Program-made: the position numbers and the translations under genes
Part shown: positions 62,380-64,000 of the stretch, piece by piece
Layout of the letters: every line of letters starts with the position of its first letter
Numbering within the stretch: position 1 is the stretch's first letter
The notes under the pieces: model-generated
What the model was told of the DNA's origin: nothing
The model's database searches: none
Seen by the model: only the letters and a program-made list of their open reading frames with translations
NCBI GenBank assembly: GCA_913055695.1
Contig: CAJXKF010000007.1
Coordinates: forward strand, 105,086-169,085
From: an uncultured Methylophaga sp.
GTDB lineage: Bacteria > Pseudomonadota > Gammaproteobacteria > Nitrosococcales > Methylophagaceae
DNA length: 64,000 nucleotides
Direction: 5' to 3'

Positions 62380-63294
62380 TTACAGTTCGATATCCATGCC
62401 ATCGTAGGCAACTTCGATACCGGCTTTATTCAGAATCTGCCGTTGTTCCGACTCTTCATTGAGAATCGGATTAGTGTTATTGATGTGAATCAGGATCTTG
62501 CGTGGCTTTTGCATGGCATTGAGCAGGCTCATAATGCCACCTTCACTGGACTGATCCAGATGCCCCATTTCCTGGGCGCGTTTATCACTGATGCCTTCGT
62601 GTGACATTTCATCATCGGTCCAGACAGTACCATCAACCAGTACCGCATCGGCATTACTCATGTATTCCAGCACGTGGGGTTCGGCAACACCAAGGCCCGG
62701 AGCATAAAACAGGTTTTTACCGGTACGGGTATCTTCAATTCTCATTCCGATATTGTCACCAGGCACTGTGTTATGGCGATGAGGTGAATATGGCGGCGCT
62801 TCACTTTTCAGCGGAACGGCAGTAAACACCAGACCTTCTGCACTGGGAATGGTGAAAGAAGATTGATCGGTCGCGATTTCATGATGGTTGATACCGCGGA
62901 AGTGGCCCAGGATGTTGAAGACCGGAAACCCCGTGGTCAGATCTTCATAGACGGCCTTGGTGGTATATACCTCCCAGGGTTTATTGTACTCACGCAGGGT
63001 CAGCATACCAGTGCTGTGATCAATCTGGGCGTCGGTAATCACAATCGCGGTGATTGCGGTGTCACGCACTTCCCGTGCCGGTTGCAGTGCCGGAAAATCG
63101 TCCAGCTGTTTTTTGATATCAGGCGAGGTGTTGAACAGGATCCAGTCTTTACCGTTGGCGCTGACTGCAATCGAAGACTGTGTGCGGGGGCTCGCTTTAA
63201 TGGTGCCCTCTCTGACGCCTTTACAGTTGGCGCAATTACAGTTCCATTGCGGGAAACCGCCACCTGCACCTGACCCTAAAACATGTACAAACAT
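62380..63294 (-). CDS. pqqB: PQQ biosynthesis protein PqqB
   Basis: A 304-residue metallo-beta-lactamase-fold hydroxylase that oxidises the tyrosine-derived part of the PQQ precursor. [18 protein letters not shown] is the family opening, with the zinc-binding cysteines; [13 protein letters not shown] holds the DxxxDH-like metal motif. It lies 105 bp after pqqA; a stable hairpin in that gap probably sets the pqqA to pqqB mRNA ratio. Confidence 0.97.
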   Translation of the reverse strand: MFVHVLGSGAGGGFPQWNCNCANCKGVREGTIKASPRTQSSIAVSANGKDWILFNTSPDIKKQLDDFPALQPAREVRDTAITAIVITDAQIDHSTGMLTLREYNKPWEVYTTKAVYEDLTTGFPVFNILGHFRGINHHEIATDQSSFTIPSAEGLVFTAVPLKSEAPPYSPHRHNTVPGDNIGMRIEDTRTGKNLFYAPGLGVAEPHVLEYMSNADAVLVDGTVWTDDEMSHEGISDKRAQEMGHLDQSSEGGIMSLLNAMQKPRKILIHINNTNPILNEESEQRQILNKAGIEVAYDGMDIEL

Positions 63295-63359
63295 AAATGC
63301 CTCTATCTATCTGCTAAACCGAATCACACTCGGTGAATGGGATTGGGTTTAACGTTGCC

Positions 63360-63378
63360 CGGGGCCATAAAGGCCCCG
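63360..63378 (-). other. Intercistronic hairpin between pqqA and pqqB
   Basis: A perfect 7-bp GC-rich stem CGGGGCC / GGCCCCG around ATAAA, 22 bp after the pqqA stop. There is no T run, so it looks more like an attenuator or RNA-stability element than a full terminator. It would let the short pqqA message accumulate over pqqB-E. Confidence 0.7.
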
Positions 63379-63399
63379 AGCATACATCAAAAACCGATA

Positions 63400-63471
63400 T
63401 TAACGGTTGCAGATGTACATGGTTACTTCAAAACCAAAACGCATATCTGAGTATTCAGGTTTAGTCCACAT
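63400..63471 (-). CDS. pqqA: PQQ precursor peptide PqqA (23 aa)
   Basis: Too short for the ORF track. On the minus strand an ATG after GAGAGGATATAACT opens a 23-residue peptide, [20 protein letters not shown] plus CNR, then TAA. Glu15 and Tyr19, in EVTMY, are the two residues that become PQQ, spaced as in all PqqA peptides. It is the first gene of the pqqABCDE operon. Confidence 0.97.
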   Translation of the reverse strand: MWTKPEYSDMRFGFEVTMYICNR

Positions 63472-63507
63472 AGTTATATCCTCTCTAAAATTTTTTTAGA
63501 AACGTTG

Positions 63508-63530
63508 GTCACCCGACCCATTCGGGTGAC
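63508..63530 (-). other. Hairpin in the pqqA leader
   Basis: A perfect 9-bp stem GTCACCCGA / TCGGGTGAC with a 5-nt loop, 37 bp upstream of the pqqA start. It lies in the 5' untranslated region if the promoter is further upstream, and may stabilise the mRNA or mask translation. An A/T palindrome (CTAAAA...TTTTAG) follows between it and the ribosome site. Confidence 0.65.
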
Positions 63531-63812
63531 GGTTAAATGCTACACAGCTCTCATATAAGCCACGTCAGGATTCCCCGCCTTGCCGTTCAGGATTTTCCTG
63601 ATTTGTCTCTCAGTCGCAAAACCAGTCGCAATGCGGGGTTTGCCACTCAATACGGCTCACTGATTCAGAGTAGTTCTGGGGTTAGCGGGAAATTCTTCTC
63701 GGTACTGAAAGGGAAAAAACACCCTGATTGTCAGGCTGTTTTACTCAAGTTTTTTTGTTGCAGGATCAATAGACTATGAGCCTGATATAGACATCAGCTT
63801 ATATCTCTCTCG

Positions 63813-63847
63813 TTTGGCACTCGCATTCCCGATGCCAAAGCTTTTTT
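63813..63847 (+). terminator. Plus-strand terminator, first of a tandem pair
   Basis: TTTGGCA / TGCCAAA, 7-bp stem with a 13-nt loop, followed by GCTTTTTT. No convincing plus-strand gene precedes it. The 340 bp to its left, up to pqqA, have no supported gene. Confidence 0.75.
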
Positions 63848-63874
63848 AGCCGGGCTTATGCCCGGCTTTTTTTT
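63848..63874 (+). terminator. Plus-strand terminator, second of a tandem pair
   Basis: AGCCGGGC / GCCCGGCT with a TTAT loop and an 8-T run: a very strong terminator in the rightward direction, directly behind the first. Confidence 0.85.
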
Positions 63875-63878
63875 GCAT

Positions 63879-63910
63879 AAAAAAAGACCCGACATCTTGC
63901 GATGCCGGGC
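63879..63910 (-). terminator. Terminator of the partial dehydrogenase gene
   Basis: On the minus strand CCCGGCATC / GATGTCGGG (with one G-U pair) around GCAA, followed by TCTTTTTTT. It lies about 50 bp after the stop codon of the gene entering from the right edge. Confidence 0.88.
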
Positions 63911-63959
63911 CTTTCTCAGACTAGTTAGATTAATTGCTTAATCTATTCGGGTCTTGGTC

Positions 63960-64000
63960 TTACAGGCTAAATACGCTCAGAACACCACCCAGGTTAGTCC
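63960..64000 (-). CDS. C-terminal tail of a probable PQQ-dependent alcohol dehydrogenase (partial)
   Basis: Only 12 residues and the stop lie inside the window: TNLGGVLSVFSL. The ending GGxLxVFxL is typical of quinoprotein methanol/ethanol dehydrogenases (MxaF/XoxF type), and the place beside pqqA in a methylotroph fits. With so little sequence the identity is inference; calcium- or lanthanide-type cannot be told apart here. Confidence 0.45.
   Translation of the reverse strand, partial: TNLGGVLSVFSL

Noticed and set aside
63537-63779. 80-residue plus-strand ORF right of pqqA
   Set aside because: Weak ribosome site and random-looking product. The tandem terminators downstream keep a transcript possible, so it is treated as a candidate RNA region, not a protein.
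1-64000. tRNA, rRNA, CRISPR array, prophage or insertion sequence
   Set aside because: No tRNA cloverleaf-like TTCGA arm with acceptor, no rRNA blocks, no regularly spaced repeats, and no transposase or phage structural genes were seen by eye; a tRNAscan or CRISPR search was not possible.

Overview
This 64 kb window reads as chromosomal DNA of a methylotrophic gammaproteobacterium, most likely Methylophaga or a close relative. That assignment is inferred from gene content: a complete pqqABCDE cluster, the tail of what looks like a PQQ-dependent dehydrogenase, two different formate dehydrogenases side by side, and gammaproteobacterial housekeeping blocks (surE-pcm-nlpD, parC/parE, a Vibrio-type TonB2 system). 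No rRNA, tRNA, CRISPR array, prophage or insertion sequence was seen. The only mobile-like elements are two noncoding palindromic repeats of about 275 bp and an orphan resolvase-like gene.

Layout. 1-5.3 kb: end of a GGDEF protein, yicC, then a rightward run rph-rdgB-lipoprotein-hemW-small periplasmic protein-MOSC protein. 5.3-9.5 kb: leftward amino acid genes alaC-hom-thrC and a membrane protein. 9.6-14.5 kb: accessory genes (HDOD protein, minimal serine recombinase, NlpC/P60 lipoprotein, secreted transthyretin-like protein, cation exchanger, first palindromic repeat, AT-rich membrane gene). 14.5-20.1 kb: lysS, prfB with its programmed frameshift, nlpD, yqaA, pcm, surE. 20.1-33.1 kb: formate oxidation, with a cytoplasmic NAD-linked enzyme (fused beta subunit plus alpha) and a periplasmic membrane-bound enzyme with its accessory genes and a 59-residue lipoprotein absent from the ORF track. 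33.1-37.3 kb: parC and parE. 37.4-38.7 kb: small genes. 38.8-42.9 kb: ovoA with an adjacent PLP lyase and a class II aldolase, a likely ovothiol locus. 42.9-47.9 kb: a six-gene TonB2-type system with a candidate Fur box over its promoter. 48.1-50.1 kb: a NarX/NarL-type two-component pair. 50.2-55.2 kb: hemL, sbcB, a B12-binding radical SAM gene, the second repeat and a DUF1289 gene. 55.2-58.3 kb: isochorismatase-like hydrolase, tolC, rhodanese and a PCM-like methyltransferase. 58.4-64 kb: pqqABCDE with a two-gene ABC transporter, and a truncated dehydrogenase gene at the right edge.

How the parts fit. PQQ made by pqqA-E would serve periplasmic alcohol oxidation, and formaldehyde oxidised to formate would be finished by the two formate dehydrogenases, one giving NADH and one feeding quinone. 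The ovothiol locus would supply a redox-active thiol, and the TonB2 system would energise uptake through outer-membrane receptors not in this window. The observations most worth following are the ovoA-lyase pairing, the tiny lipoprotein in the formate dehydrogenase operon, the five-cysteine insertion in threonine synthase, the transthyretin-like protein without catalytic residues, the two inverted palindromic repeats, and tandem terminators upstream of pqqA that imply an unannotated transcript.
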